Positions 1 through 9,116 are shown, numbered from the stretch's first letter. The stretch is DNA of 47,983 bases from an uncultured SAR92 cluster bacterium (GCA_902596775.1 CACJVE010000014.1:1-47983), one strand, 5' to 3'. Translations and numbers: made by a program. The notes: generated by a model from the letters alone, not told the origin.

Positions 1-1
1 A

Positions 2-1132
2 GATCCCGGCTTTCTTCTTCCTCAAACATTTATGGAGATCGGATCTGAACAAGTTCTAGATTTTCTTCGAGAGTGGCAATACAAACTATGGTCATCTGGT
101 TACTTAGGTATGTCATGGCCCAGAGAACATGGCGGCCGAGGACTACCCCGAATTTTTCAGCAAATAACCGACGAAGAAATGAAGTCAGCGCGAGTACCTA
201 TCTGTTTTAACATTATCGGGCTTGGTTGGGCGGGACCTCTTATCATTGATATAGGGAGCGAGGATGAAAAAAGACTGTATCTAAAAGGAATACTTTCGGG
301 GGATGATTTATGGTGTCAAGGATTTTCAGAACCAAATCATGGCTCGGACCTCGGAAGTATTCAGACTAGAGCCGAAAAAGTCGAAGATGGCTACTTACTC
401 AATGGAAGTAAAATCTGGACAACAATGGGTAATTTTGCAAAGTATATGATACTCCTTGCCCGAACCAATCCAATCACAGAGAGACGATACGATGGATTAT
501 CGTTTTTTTTAGCTCCCATGCAGATTCCTGGAGTCTCGACCACGCCAATACGAAAAATTACAGGGGACTATGGTTTTACTGAGACGTTTTTTACTGACGC
601 AAAGATACCCTCACGTTGCTTGATGGGCGAAGAGGGTCATGGTTGGCGAATAGCGATGAAAACACTGCAATATGAGAGAGGTGCAGAAGCTGGTGCGGCA
701 GGTGGAATCTCAATAATCTCAACACAGGTTGATGACCTTATTGATATTGCAAAAACAACTTGTAGAGATGGAAAGCCCTCATTACAAGATACGGTAACTC
801 GTGATGAACTAGTGAAGTTTCTTATTGAAGAAAAAGCACTTCATCTCAGCGAAAAGCGATCTGCTATCAAAGAATTATGCTCTGACTATCCAAATTCTAT
901 CCCCCTTTCTAGCAAGTTGAGTGGGACGGAGTTTTCCAGAAGATTACGGCAGTACGCCCTAACCCTTCAAGGCGCCTCAGCCTCTGCATATATTGGCGAT
1001 GACAAGGCCATAAGTGGTGGTTTTTGGCAGAGAGCTTATCTAAATAATTTCTCTACTACAATTGGTGGTGGAACAAGTCAGATTCAGGCCAACATTATTG
1101 GTGAGCATGTTCTCGGCCTCCCAAAGGATTAA
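2..1132 (+). CDS. acyl-CoA dehydrogenase, alpha-type subunit (5' partial)
   Basis: This is an FAD-dependent acyl-CoA dehydrogenase that oxidises an acyl-CoA to the 2-enoyl-CoA. The flavin/substrate motif QGFSEPNHGSDLGS lies near residues 96-109 counted from the ATG at 32. It is followed by KIWTTMG and a helix-G motif QYERGAE, whose Glu (about 215) is the likely catalytic base, as in IVD-like ACADs. The usual C-terminal YEGTSQIQ Glu is Gly here (IGGGTSQIQ). The frame is open back to base 2 (DPGFLLPQTF before the ATG), and family members are about 390-400 residues, so the true start is probably upstream of the window. The stop is 2 bases before the next ACAD gene. The pair looks like an alpha2beta2 enzyme of the kind used on steroid or branched side chains (inference). 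The physiological substrate cannot be read from the sequence. Confidence 0.9.
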   Translation, partial: DPGFLLPQTFMEIGSEQVLDFLREWQYKLWSSGYLGMSWPREHGGRGLPRIFQQITDEEMKSARVPICFNIIGLGWAGPLIIDIGSEDEKRLYLKGILSGDDLWCQGFSEPNHGSDLGSIQTRAEKVEDGYLLNGSKIWTTMGNFAKYMILLARTNPITERRYDGLSFFLAPMQIPGVSTTPIRKITGDYGFTETFFTDAKIPSRCLMGEEGHGWRIAMKTLQYERGAEAGAAGGISIISTQVDDLIDIAKTTCRDGKPSLQDTVTRDELVKFLIEEKALHLSEKRSAIKELCSDYPNSIPLSSKLSGTEFSRRLRQYALTLQGASASAYIGDDKAISGGFWQRAYLNNFSTTIGGGTSQIQANIIGEHVLGLPKD

Positions 1133-1134
1133 TC

Positions 1135-2262
1135 ATGAGATCTTCAAATCTTAAAATTGACTTTTGTGAGGAGCAAGCAATCATAAACTCTGCAGCTAGA
1201 GAATTTTGTTTAGATAACTCCAATACAACAACAAGCAGACAACTCATCAATTGCAAACTTGGCTTTAATCAAGACATATGGGAGAAAATTACAGAACTCG
1301 GCTGGACTGGGATTAATATACCGGAACAATACGGCGGCATTGATTTAGGAATAAAGTGTGCTGTCCCCATCGTAGAGCAAATGGGAAAAACAATGATGTC
1401 ACTTCCTTATATTTCTTTATTACTCGCAACAGAGGTAATAGTTCGATTAGCTAATCGACAACAACAAGAAAAATGGCTTCCATTATTTTGTCAAGGAAAG
1501 ATTGGAACAGTAGCATTTTTAGATAATGAGGATTGGGGTTCTACAGATTCTTCACTTGAGTTAACTGAAAAGGCAGGCGGTTATGTGCTTGATGGTGAGA
1601 AATTACTAGTTAGTGATGCAGAAGCGGCAGATTTATTGATAGTTTTAGCCCGCCTTAAAGGAAAGAATGTTTTTGTCCTGGTCGAGGCATCTCAGATAAA
1701 CAAATCGAATTTTAATTCAAGGACTTTAATTGACGAAACAAAAAGATCTTCAGATGTGAGCTTCCAGCAGGTGACCATTGAGAAGGAACACCTAATAAAC
1801 GTATCCCTCGATAATGTAAGAACCATAAAATTGCTGGGTGCCTTGCTAACTGCTGCAGAGTCAGTTGGAACAAATTCAATCACCCTAGATACAATCGTTA
1901 GTTACCTCACCACTCGCAAGCAGTTTGGGAAACTGATTGGCTCATATCAGGCTTTGAAGCATCCAACGGTTGATATTCTTCTGAAATTAGATTCGGCGAA
2001 AAGTTTGGTTTATCACGCAGCTTCACTTATTGAAAAAGGGTCTTTGAGCGACGATTCACAAATAGCCTGTCATATGGCAAAAGCGCAAGCCTCCGAAGCT
2101 TTATCTTTTGCAGGAGACAGAGCTGTTCAGTTCCATGGTGGCATGGGATTCACTTATGACTGCGATGCAATGCTCTTCATCAGACGAGCGCAATGGGCTT
2201 ACCAACAATTTGGAGATCCTCAGCATCATCGCAAAAATGTTGCGCGGCTAATCTTTAAATAA
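1135..2262 (+). CDS. acyl-CoA dehydrogenase, beta-type subunit
   Basis: A 375-residue ACAD fold protein immediately downstream of another ACAD (2-base gap), so probably translated together with it. Recognisable pieces are LGWTGINIPEQYGG near the N terminus, TTRKQFGKLIGSYQALKH in the C-terminal helical domain, and AVQFHGGMGFTYD near the end. No clear catalytic Glu is seen at either usual ACAD position. This matches the non-catalytic but FAD-site-completing partner in FadE28/FadE29-type heterotetramers (family knowledge). I infer that it works only with its upstream neighbour. It ends 24 bases before the convergent hydrolase gene, with no clear terminator hairpin between. Confidence 0.9.
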   Translation: MRSSNLKIDFCEEQAIINSAAREFCLDNSNTTTSRQLINCKLGFNQDIWEKITELGWTGINIPEQYGGIDLGIKCAVPIVEQMGKTMMSLPYISLLLATEVIVRLANRQQQEKWLPLFCQGKIGTVAFLDNEDWGSTDSSLELTEKAGGYVLDGEKLLVSDAEAADLLIVLARLKGKNVFVLVEASQINKSNFNSRTLIDETKRSSDVSFQQVTIEKEHLINVSLDNVRTIKLLGALLTAAESVGTNSITLDTIVSYLTTRKQFGKLIGSYQALKHPTVDILLKLDSAKSLVYHAASLIEKGSLSDDSQIACHMAKAQASEALSFAGDRAVQFHGGMGFTYDCDAMLFIRRAQWAYQQFGDPQHHRKNVARLIFK

Positions 2263-2286
2263 AGTCGGTTGCCCGCATTGAGCATT

Positions 2287-3366
2287 TTAGGCGTTCTGCT
2301 TAATGAATCTAGTGATTTCAATAAAAGCATCATTAGCTTGAGTCAGCTCTGGATAGAAAATGTGCCAAACATGTGGCATGTTCTCCCAAACTTGCAATTT
2401 TGCAACAGAACCGCAGTCGACAGCCTTGTTCACATACCGTCTAGCATCATCAAAAAGAATTTCAGAATCACTTACCTGGACAAGTGTTGGGGGTAGATCA
2501 TTCAATTTACCTAATAAGGGAGAAACTTTAACATCGAAAGGATTGTGACGCGTCACCATTTTCGCCGCAAAACCCAGTCCAATTTTCGATAGCCATGTAA
2601 AATTTTTCATAATTGGCTCAAGCACGAAGTCAGAATTTATATTCTTTTTAACACTTGGATTTACTAATCGAGAGTCAGTTATTGGTGATAATGCAACGAC
2701 AGCATTTGGCTGACAATCAGCCTGTTCACGGAGCATTGCGCTCAATGCCAAAGCCAAGTTTCCGCCCGCGCTGTCACCAATCACAACAATTTTTTCCGCC
2801 GTTTCCAAGCCCTTAGGACCATATTTTTTTAACCAATGAAACGCATTCATACAATCATACAATGAGTCTAATCTATTATTTTCTGGAATTAATCGATAGT
2901 TAATAGCTAGAACTGAGAAATTCGTAATCTGTGATAATCTATCAGTGATAACTCTATGGCTTTTCGTACTACCTGCGAAAAAAGCACCTCCATGGATATA
3001 AAGAATCCTATTTTTGCTATTTGCTTTATCTGATAAAACCCACTCAGAAGAAAGATTATCTCCACCTGCACGTTTAATACTGCTTTTTATCTCTAAACCA
3101 TCAAAAAATGAATCCATAACTTTCCTGAGAATTAGAATTCTTTTCCTCAAAACAGCTGACTGCATTTCCTTGGTGGCTTTGTTGATTTTCTTACGTAATT
3201 TCTCAAGTGCTATTTCTGTAGTGGATCGATGTTCATTTGAAACAAAGCTAAAGTATTCACCATCCGGCTTATCATATTTGCTGAACTCATCCTTGTGCGT
3301 AACTAGGAAGGCATACACCGCAGCAAATGATGAGATAAGTGCTAGCAGTAACGGGCTAATTTCCAC
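2287..3366 (-). CDS. alpha/beta hydrolase, HSL-type lipase/esterase
   Basis: A 359-residue serine hydrolase of the hormone-sensitive-lipase group. The oxyanion motif HGGAFFAG is at residues 125-132 and the nucleophile motif GDSAGG at 197-202 (Ser199). An Asp in SEILFDDA (about 306) and His332 in MPHVWHIF complete the triad. The first 22 residues are hydrophobic, so a membrane anchor or signal anchor is likely, with the esterase domain starting after about residue 85. The start is GTG, 7 bases after the stop of the upstream ACAD gene, with no obvious Shine-Dalgarno; the first internal Met is only at residue 68, so GTG is preferred. It is the last gene of the ACAD pair operon and probably releases acyl groups from esters (inference). 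The substrate is unknown. Confidence 0.9.
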   Translation of the reverse strand: MEISPLLLALISSFAAVYAFLVTHKDEFSKYDKPDGEYFSFVSNEHRSTTEIALEKLRKKINKATKEMQSAVLRKRILILRKVMDSFFDGLEIKSSIKRAGGDNLSSEWVLSDKANSKNRILYIHGGAFFAGSTKSHRVITDRLSQITNFSVLAINYRLIPENNRLDSLYDCMNAFHWLKKYGPKGLETAEKIVVIGDSAGGNLALALSAMLREQADCQPNAVVALSPITDSRLVNPSVKKNINSDFVLEPIMKNFTWLSKIGLGFAAKMVTRHNPFDVKVSPLLGKLNDLPPTLVQVSDSEILFDDARRYVNKAVDCGSVAKLQVWENMPHVWHIFYPELTQANDAFIEITRFIKQNA

Positions 3367-3373
3367 TATCTAA

Positions 3374-4519
3374 CTAATTTTGACCGAAGCATTTTTGATG
3401 AAAATCACCATCGCCAAACTCAACATTAATCATCATCAGTCGTTTAACTAAGTGTCCAATGTTAAGTTCATCCGTCATCCCAATTCCTCCATGAATTTGG
3501 ATCGATTCATCACCGATTTGTTTAGAGCTCTTTGCCACAAGGGCTTTTACTGCATGAGCTACTCTCGTAAACTCATCAAGATCAATGCTCCCACTCGAAT
3601 AATTATTGGCTTCGCAAAGTCCGCGATAAACCATCGACTTTGCTTGCTCATAGGCCATGAAATTGTCCACCATTCGATGTTGTAGAGCTTGAAAAGATCC
3701 TATTGGTGAACCAAACTGAGTTCGGGTCTTTGAATATTCAACAGTCAATTTGTTCAAAGTTTCCATAATTCCGAGGGCTTCTGAACACAGCGCCAAAAGA
3801 ATCTGTGGCATCACAGATTTAATATGTGAGTAGCCATTTCCGACCGCACAAATTAGGTTTTCATCTGATACGAACGTATCTTCAAATGTAATTACTGAAG
3901 CACTGTGTCCATCCATTGTTTTGTAATTTGAAAGCGATACACCTTGAGCTTCGGGTTCCACCAAAAAAAGACTTATCCCATCAGTACTAAACTGCGAGCT
4001 ATCAGTTCTCGCAGAGACTATAAAGCCATCACTCTTATCGGCGTCAATTACTGCTAGTTTCTGACCTCGCAAAGTGTATCCGCCATTGCACTTTGTTGCT
4101 GAAGTCTTTATATCAGTTATCTCAAACCTTGATTGCTCCTCTATGTATGCAAACGATCCTTTGTAATCCCCATTGATAATCTTAGGAATTATTTCTTTCT
4201 TCAATGATTCATTACTAGATTCATTTATTAAAGCTCCAAATAAAACTATAGAAGCTACATAAGGTTCTATAATCGCACCCTTACCTAATTCAATCATGAC
4301 TGACGCAAGATCATCAGGGTTGCCTCCGAAACCGCCATAAACCTCATCAAATGGAATGGATAACCAACCCAACTCAGAGAATCGTCTCCAAACCTCTTTT
4401 GAGTAACCATCATTTGAGTCTTTGATTATTCTTCGGACATCAAAATCATATTCCTCACGCACATATCTGGAGATACCATCCATTATCATGGTTTGCTCTT
4501 CGGTGAAATCAAAATTCAT
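3374..4519 (-). CDS. acyl-CoA dehydrogenase, beta-type subunit
   Basis: A 381-residue ACAD with the N-terminal motif LGWLSIPFDEVYGGFGG, the helical-domain motif TRTQFGSPIGSFQALQH and the late motif QIHGGIGMTDELN. Like the other second-position ACAD at 1135-2262, it shows no obvious catalytic Glu, suggesting a non-catalytic partner subunit. It follows the alpha-type ACAD gene by 31 bases on the same strand and is followed 7 bases later by the hydrolase. The repeated layout of alpha-type next to beta-type supports a heterotetrameric enzyme (inference from family knowledge). The exact acyl substrate is not identifiable. Confidence 0.9.
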   Translation of the reverse strand: MNFDFTEEQTMIMDGISRYVREEYDFDVRRIIKDSNDGYSKEVWRRFSELGWLSIPFDEVYGGFGGNPDDLASVMIELGKGAIIEPYVASIVLFGALINESSNESLKKEIIPKIINGDYKGSFAYIEEQSRFEITDIKTSATKCNGGYTLRGQKLAVIDADKSDGFIVSARTDSSQFSTDGISLFLVEPEAQGVSLSNYKTMDGHSASVITFEDTFVSDENLICAVGNGYSHIKSVMPQILLALCSEALGIMETLNKLTVEYSKTRTQFGSPIGSFQALQHRMVDNFMAYEQAKSMVYRGLCEANNYSSGSIDLDEFTRVAHAVKALVAKSSKQIGDESIQIHGGIGMTDELNIGHLVKRLMMINVEFGDGDFHQKCFGQN

Positions 4520-4550
4520 TTAGACTGCTCCCAATCATTAATTCCTAAAA

Positions 4551-5732
4551 TCATAATCCAAGCACTGCTTTTGCAATGACATTTCGTTGGACTTCATTAG
4601 AACCACCATAAATCGTTGCTGCCCTGCCATATAAATACCGGTTTCTCGCATCAGATCCAACTTGGATCTCATCATATCGCTCCTCAGTTAAAGCAACAGC
4701 GCCACCATGATGTGCCGCGACTTTCAGGTGCAATTCATGCAATTGCTGACTAATTTCAGTACCTTTTATTTTTAATAATGATGATTCTGGGCCAGGCATT
4801 CCTTTTTCAGCGATTGACGCAAGGGCTCTTAGCTCAGTGTACTCTAATGCCATAAGATCTAGTTCAACATCCGATACTTGTTTTTGAAAAACCTGATCGT
4901 CTGCAAGACATCTGCCGCCTCCAATTGATTTTGAAGCCTTATCTTTCAGCTCAGTAAGCATTCTTTTTGAATCCGCAACCTCAGCCATATTAGTGCGTTC
5001 ATGAGCAAGAAGTGCTTTCGCATAAGTCCATCCCTTATCTTGCTCACCAATCAAATTTTCTACCGGCACACTTACGTTCTCGAATAACACTTCGTTTAAG
5101 CTGTGTCGCCCATCAATCGTGATAATAGGCTTGACGGTTATACCTGGAGAGGACATATCTATTAATAAAAAACTGATGCCTTCTTGCTTTCTAGCACCTT
5201 TTGACGTCCTGACTAAGCAAAAAATCCAATCCGCATATTGCGCAAGACTCGTCCATATTTTTCGTCCGTTAACAAGATAGTTTGCGCCAGCATAATCCGC
5301 AGAGGTTGTTAATGAAGCTAAATCTGATCCAGCACCAGGCTCAGAATATCCCTGACACCACCAGTGATCACTGCTTAATATTTTAGGTAAAAATCTGTCC
5401 TTTTGCTCTTGCGTTCCAAACGTGTATATCACGGGACCCACCATTTTTAGTCCAAAAGGAAGCACATCAGGAACCCCTGCTAAACCTCGCTCAGACTCAT
5501 ATATAAATTTTTGTGTGTCAGTCCATCCCGTTCCACCGAACTCTTTCGGCCAGTTCGGTGCAATCCAACCTTTCTTATACAACTTTTTCTGCCAAGCTAT
5601 GATGGATTCTTTATAGTTATCTCCATGTCCATCACCAAGATTCTTTGCTAAAGTCGAGTCAAATTCATCATCAAAGAACTTTCTCACCTCATCTCGAAAC
5701 GCGATATCATCTTTTGAAAAATTCGTATCCAT
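4551..5732 (-). CDS. acyl-CoA dehydrogenase, alpha-type subunit
   Basis: A complete 393-residue ACAD. QGYSEPGAGSDLAS (127-140) is the FAD/substrate loop, RKIWTS (about 157-162) follows, and LLAHERTNMAE carries Glu245, the probable helix-G catalytic base. The C terminus reads IYGGSNEVQRNVIAKAVLGL, with Gly in place of the MCAD-type Glu. The ATG start is clear, with GGGAGC about 10 bases upstream. It is the first intact gene after a degraded AtuA-family remnant (5803-5970), so its leader seems to have been set by a deletion. It probably pairs with the ACAD at 3374-4519 as an alpha2beta2 dehydrogenase. Confidence 0.92.
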   Translation of the reverse strand: MDTNFSKDDIAFRDEVRKFFDDEFDSTLAKNLGDGHGDNYKESIIAWQKKLYKKGWIAPNWPKEFGGTGWTDTQKFIYESERGLAGVPDVLPFGLKMVGPVIYTFGTQEQKDRFLPKILSSDHWWCQGYSEPGAGSDLASLTTSADYAGANYLVNGRKIWTSLAQYADWIFCLVRTSKGARKQEGISFLLIDMSSPGITVKPIITIDGRHSLNEVLFENVSVPVENLIGEQDKGWTYAKALLAHERTNMAEVADSKRMLTELKDKASKSIGGGRCLADDQVFQKQVSDVELDLMALEYTELRALASIAEKGMPGPESSLLKIKGTEISQQLHELHLKVAAHHGGAVALTEERYDEIQVGSDARNRYLYGRAATIYGGSNEVQRNVIAKAVLGL

Positions 5733-5802
5733 TATACCTTGCTCCCGTTACATTCTTTTCTTTGTAAATATACAATTATATGTAGTTACGTTCTTCCTTT
5801 TA

Positions 5803-5970
5803 TTACAGTTTTTTAGCCCGAGCTCTGGCTATGATAGACATTGTGATTTTTGCTAAATAATCATAAACGATGAAATCGAGGCTATCATCCTTAAGTAATT
5901 GCGAGGTAGCTCTACAAGAATCACCCCGAAATCCGCTAGCACCGCCAATTCGGATGTTTTTTTCAATTCT
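5803..5970 (-). pseudogene. N-terminal remnant of an AtuA/DUF1446-family gene
   Basis: The reverse strand between two catabolic genes encodes about 55 codons that resemble the N terminus of the acyclic terpene utilisation AtuA family (DUF1446). Recognisable pieces are RIGGASGFRGDS, then QLL, then DFIVYDYLAKITMS, then ARARAK, ended by TAA at 5805-5803. Intact members, as I recall them, continue for several hundred residues past this point. The frame has no normal start: upstream is a run of seven A (7 T at 5957-5963 on the plus strand) that puts the nearby TTG out of frame, and a TGA lies just beyond it. GFR replaces the usual GFW. I read this as a 3'-deleted and frameshifted relic. The family call is from memory of the motif; no search was run. 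Confidence 0.7.
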
Positions 5971-6020
5971 TCACCCGCAAAATCTATATTAGCTTGCGAT
6001 TCTACAAGTTATTATTGCTT

Positions 6021-7325
6021 TTAACTTTTATTCTTGTCAGGGCCATTATAACTGTCAGAAATATATGATAAAGAGGCAATCATGAAACAAACTGGTGCAC
6101 CGATTGAAATGATATCTGAAATAATAAGTGCCTTAGTCAGGGGTTCAAAGACCTCATTGTGTGCAAATAAGTCACTCAAAAAACCTGTAATTAATGCTCC
6201 AAATCCAAGCCCTATAAGATTACAAGCGACCAATAGCACTCCGGTCATAACACCTCTAAAGTGAACAGAGGTATTATCTTGAATTGTTGAAAATGCTGGG
6301 CCATAGAATGAGCTGATTGAAAATATTCCCGCCGCCATGCCACTATAAAATAGAATTGAGCTTGAATCAGCAAACCTATATGAGATGGTGAATGGAATCA
6401 TACAAATCATTAGGTAAGCGAGAAAGCGCAGCCTACCGCCCTTAAATCTCTTTTGATATAGGTCGCTCAATAACCCTCCAAAGAACGTACCTGCAGTGCC
6501 GAAAACTATATAAACTAGTCCATATAAAGCCGTAATCTCTCCTACTTCAAAATTACGTTCGCGCTCTATCCAAACGATAGCAAATTGACCCGCACCAATC
6601 GGCACATGAAGAAAGATCGCTCCTAAAATTCCCCAAAATACTACTGGCGAAGTTTTAAGAATATGAAATACACCTGATATTATCTCTTTGACAGAATTTG
6701 AGAACGTTGCACTCACACCATAAATGACATTGTCGCCAGCATCCATCATGCCTCTTTTGGGGTCTTCTATGAAAACTAAAATCAATGCCAAAACTAAACC
6801 TGTCGCGCCCAATAAAATAAAAGTGTTTCTCCAACCAATCATCGGACCTAGGACACCAGCAATTATAAAGCTAGCACCTGCACCGATGGGAACTCCCAAA
6901 TAGTATATCCCGCAGGCCGTTCCTCTTTGCTCTTTTGGAAATAAATCAGAGATGATAGAAATTGCAGAAGGTGTCATTGCGGATTCACCAACACCGATAA
7001 ATAACCTAGCCAGACCAATCTGGAGAAAATTCTTTGCCATACCAGACAAAAGAGTTAATCCGCTCCATATGACAAGTCCAATTGCAATCAGCCTAGGCCT
7101 ATGGAATCGATCTGCGAGTGCACCCATAAACAATCCCATTATTGAATAGAAAAAAACAAAAACAAGACCCGTAAGAAGGCCAAATTGTGAATCGGTTAAA
7201 TTTAGATCTTCAATAATTTCTGAGCCGAAACTTGCAAGCAGTGTACGATCAATCATATTGATTATATTTAGCAAAAGTAGAAAACCTAGCATAAGGCGGA
7301 TTTTGGAAGCTTTAGAGCTAATCAT
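6021..7325 (-). CDS. MFS transporter, spinster-like
   Basis: A 434-residue major facilitator protein with about 12 hydrophobic segments in the inner membrane. The first helix region has the NMIDRTLLAS signature common in spinster-like MFS proteins. The cytoplasmic loop 2-3 motif reads GALADRFHRPRLI, and helix 4-5 includes LFIGVGESAMTPSA, as in this subfamily. It is the first gene of a leftward run that continues through the AtuA relic into the ACAD pair and the hydrolase, suggesting uptake or export of the lipid or isoprenoid substrate handled there (inference). The substrate itself cannot be predicted. Its ATG lies about 180 bases from the divergent SCP2 gene, so the two share a promoter region. 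Confidence 0.88.
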   Translation of the reverse strand: MISSKASKIRLMLGFLLLLNIINMIDRTLLASFGSEIIEDLNLTDSQFGLLTGLVFVFFYSIMGLFMGALADRFHRPRLIAIGLVIWSGLTLLSGMAKNFLQIGLARLFIGVGESAMTPSAISIISDLFPKEQRGTACGIYYLGVPIGAGASFIIAGVLGPMIGWRNTFILLGATGLVLALILVFIEDPKRGMMDAGDNVIYGVSATFSNSVKEIISGVFHILKTSPVVFWGILGAIFLHVPIGAGQFAIVWIERERNFEVGEITALYGLVYIVFGTAGTFFGGLLSDLYQKRFKGGRLRFLAYLMICMIPFTISYRFADSSSILFYSGMAAGIFSISSFYGPAFSTIQDNTSVHFRGVMTGVLLVACNLIGLGFGALITGFLSDLFAHNEVFEPLTKALIISDIISIGAPVCFMIASLSYISDSYNGPDKNKS

Positions 7326-7503
7326 ACTTGCGCCTTTTCAGAAAAATTGTGGAGTATATATTTACCTAAAAATGATTCTAATTTTTATTCTGGGAAAAGG
7401 ATAGCTAACGACCTCTCGAAAACATATTTTGTATTGCTTTTAGACGCTTAGATTCTTAAAGTATAGGAGTATGAACTTAGATTAATTAAAAAGGAGTTAA
7501 AAA

Positions 7504-7803
7504 ATGTCTCTAGAAATGGCAACGACTGGTTTAAAAGAGAAAATCGGGGAGGACTGTGGATTGGGTGCAACAGTCAAATTTGATTTTGGTGACGATGGCA
7601 TATTATTCCTGGATGCGACTCAATCGCCTAATGTTGTCTCAAATGATGACAATGATGCTCAATGTACCATGGTAATAAGTATGGAAAATTTCATGGAAAT
7701 GGCAGCTGGGAATCTTGATGGCACGTCAGCTTTTATGACGGGAAAACTTAAAATTCAAGGTGACATGGGAATAGCCATGAAGCTTGGTCCAATGCTCTCA
7801 TAA
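7504..7803 (+). CDS. SCP2 sterol-binding domain protein
   Basis: A 99-residue protein that is essentially one SCP2 (sterol carrier protein 2) domain: an N-terminal helix (LKEKIG), beta strands TVKFDF and ILFLDA, the segment CTMVISMENFMEMAAG, and the C-terminal GKLKIQGDMGIAMKLGPML, a typical SCP2 ending. Such domains bind sterols or long-chain acyl-CoA (family knowledge). AAGGAG lies 6 bases before the ATG. It is alone in its transcription unit, divergent from the MFS gene and convergent with an ACAD gene, with a bidirectional hairpin after it. Context suggests a soluble lipid carrier for the neighbouring acyl-CoA enzymes. Confidence 0.88.
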   Translation: MSLEMATTGLKEKIGEDCGLGATVKFDFGDDGILFLDATQSPNVVSNDDNDAQCTMVISMENFMEMAAGNLDGTSAFMTGKLKIQGDMGIAMKLGPMLS

Positions 7804-7811
7804 TATATTTA

Positions 7812-7845
7812 TTTGGATGCTTCTGGTAATGCAGAGGCATCCAAA
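7812..7845. terminator. bidirectional terminator-like hairpin
   Basis: TTTGGATGCTTCT (7812-7824) pairs with AGAGGCATCCAAA (7833-7845), with one G-T wobble, around an 8-base loop. It sits between the convergent SCP2 and ACAD genes and has A/T flanks on both sides, so it can serve both transcripts. Confidence 0.75.
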
Positions 7846-7861
7846 CTATAAGGTAAAAAAT

Positions 7862-9034
7862 TCAAACTCCGTACTGCCGGGCTGCAAGATCTCTCATAAT
7901 CTCTTCCGAGCCACCGCCGATTGCGTTAACTCGTACCTCTCTATAAATACGCTCTACTCTATTACCTCGTATATACCCGACACCACCAAGTATCTGCATT
8001 GCCTCACGAGCACAAAACTCCATCGTTTGACTGGACTGAACTTTTAGCAGCGCAATGTCAGCTGCATTCTCATCACCTAATTGAATTCTTCGTGATACGT
8101 TATTTAAGTAGCTTTGTGTTGCATTTATGCGCTGTTTCATTTCTGCAAATTTATGCCTAATAACTTGATGATCGGCAAGCCTTTTCCCGAATGTTTTTCT
8201 TTCCTGTGCCCAAATTATGGCATCTTCCAGACAAACTCGCGAGGCAGCTTCCATTGCAGCCGACATTCCCATTCTCTCAGCATTAAAATTGACCATGATC
8301 ACTTTAAAACCTTGGTTTTCTTCTCCAATCAAGTAATCTTTTGGAACTCGAACATTTTCAAAATAAATTGTGGCAGTATCTGAGCACCACCAACCTTGCT
8401 TGCGGTCAAGCGCAGTTCTAACAATGCCATCTAAATTTGATGGTATTAAGATTGTTGATATTCCAGATGCGCCCTCGCCTCCAGTTCTTACAGCAGCAGT
8501 AAACCAATCTGCATTCATTCCTCCAGTTATATATGTTTTACTTCCATTAATAACGTAATGATCGTCAATTAAAGTTGCAGTTGTGCTCAAGTTTGCTACA
8601 TCTGAGCCTCCAGAAGGTTCAGTGATTGCTAGTGAAATACGTTTCTTACCGGATAAAACAGGTGGAATAACAATTTTTTGTATTTCCTGAGTGCCAAAAT
8701 TTATGATTGGTGGTAGTGCAATATTATGAACCATTAAGGATGCACCAATGCCTCCCACCGCTATCCTTGCTAGCTCTTCATTAAGAATATTTTTATGCCA
8801 GATATCGATTCCTTCTGATGTTCCTCCAAATTCTTCAGGATAATCAAGACCCAGAATGCCCACCTCTGCAGATTTGGGCCATAGATCGTCAGGAATCAGA
8901 CCAGTTTCATCCCAATCATCAGCATATGGAATAATTTCTTTTTCAAAAAATCTTCTTAACTGAGTTCGCCACTCATCATGATGTGGCATTAAATATTCAT
9001 TTTTTAGCCTTGCATTATCAAAATTTAATGACAT
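7862..9034 (-). CDS. acyl-CoA dehydrogenase (stand-alone)
   Basis: A complete 390-residue ACAD with the standard order: N-terminal helices with ILGLDYPEEFGG, the FAD loop SLAITEPSGGSDVA, GSKTYITGGMNADW, and the helical domain with ERKTFGKRLADHQVIRH. The C-terminal motif is IGGGSEEIMRD, with Gly at the MCAD catalytic position, so the base is probably the Glu in FNAERMGM of helix G. Unlike the other ACADs on the left it has no adjacent partner and is likely a homotetramer (inference). Its start is about 100 bases from the divergent, LexA-boxed imuA. Short-, branched- or terpenoid-acyl substrates are possible but not decided by sequence. Confidence 0.9.
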   Translation of the reverse strand: MSLNFDNARLKNEYLMPHHDEWRTQLRRFFEKEIIPYADDWDETGLIPDDLWPKSAEVGILGLDYPEEFGGTSEGIDIWHKNILNEELARIAVGGIGASLMVHNIALPPIINFGTQEIQKIVIPPVLSGKKRISLAITEPSGGSDVANLSTTATLIDDHYVINGSKTYITGGMNADWFTAAVRTGGEGASGISTILIPSNLDGIVRTALDRKQGWWCSDTATIYFENVRVPKDYLIGEENQGFKVIMVNFNAERMGMSAAMEAASRVCLEDAIIWAQERKTFGKRLADHQVIRHKFAEMKQRINATQSYLNNVSRRIQLGDENAADIALLKVQSSQTMEFCAREAMQILGGVGYIRGNRVERIYREVRVNAIGGGSEEIMRDLAARQYGV

Positions 9035-9086
9035 TTCTATTCTCTAAAATTTAAAAAATCGCAAATTAGTCTAAATTAAAATTGGT

Positions 9087-9115
9087 TTGACAGAAAGCAG
9101 CTTCAAATATATTAT
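9087..9115 (+). promoter_or_regulatory. sigma-70 promoter of imuAB
   Basis: A perfect -35 TTGACA (9087-9092), a 17-base spacer and a -10 TATTAT (9110-9115). The predicted start of transcription is near 9122, inside the LexA box, giving a leader of only about 17 bases without a Shine-Dalgarno. Confidence 0.7.
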
Positions 9116-9116
9116 A

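Noticed and set aside
2269-2548. Small plus-strand frames after the second ACAD
   Set aside because: They overlap the C-terminal coding region of the HSL hydrolase on the other strand and show no protein-like features.
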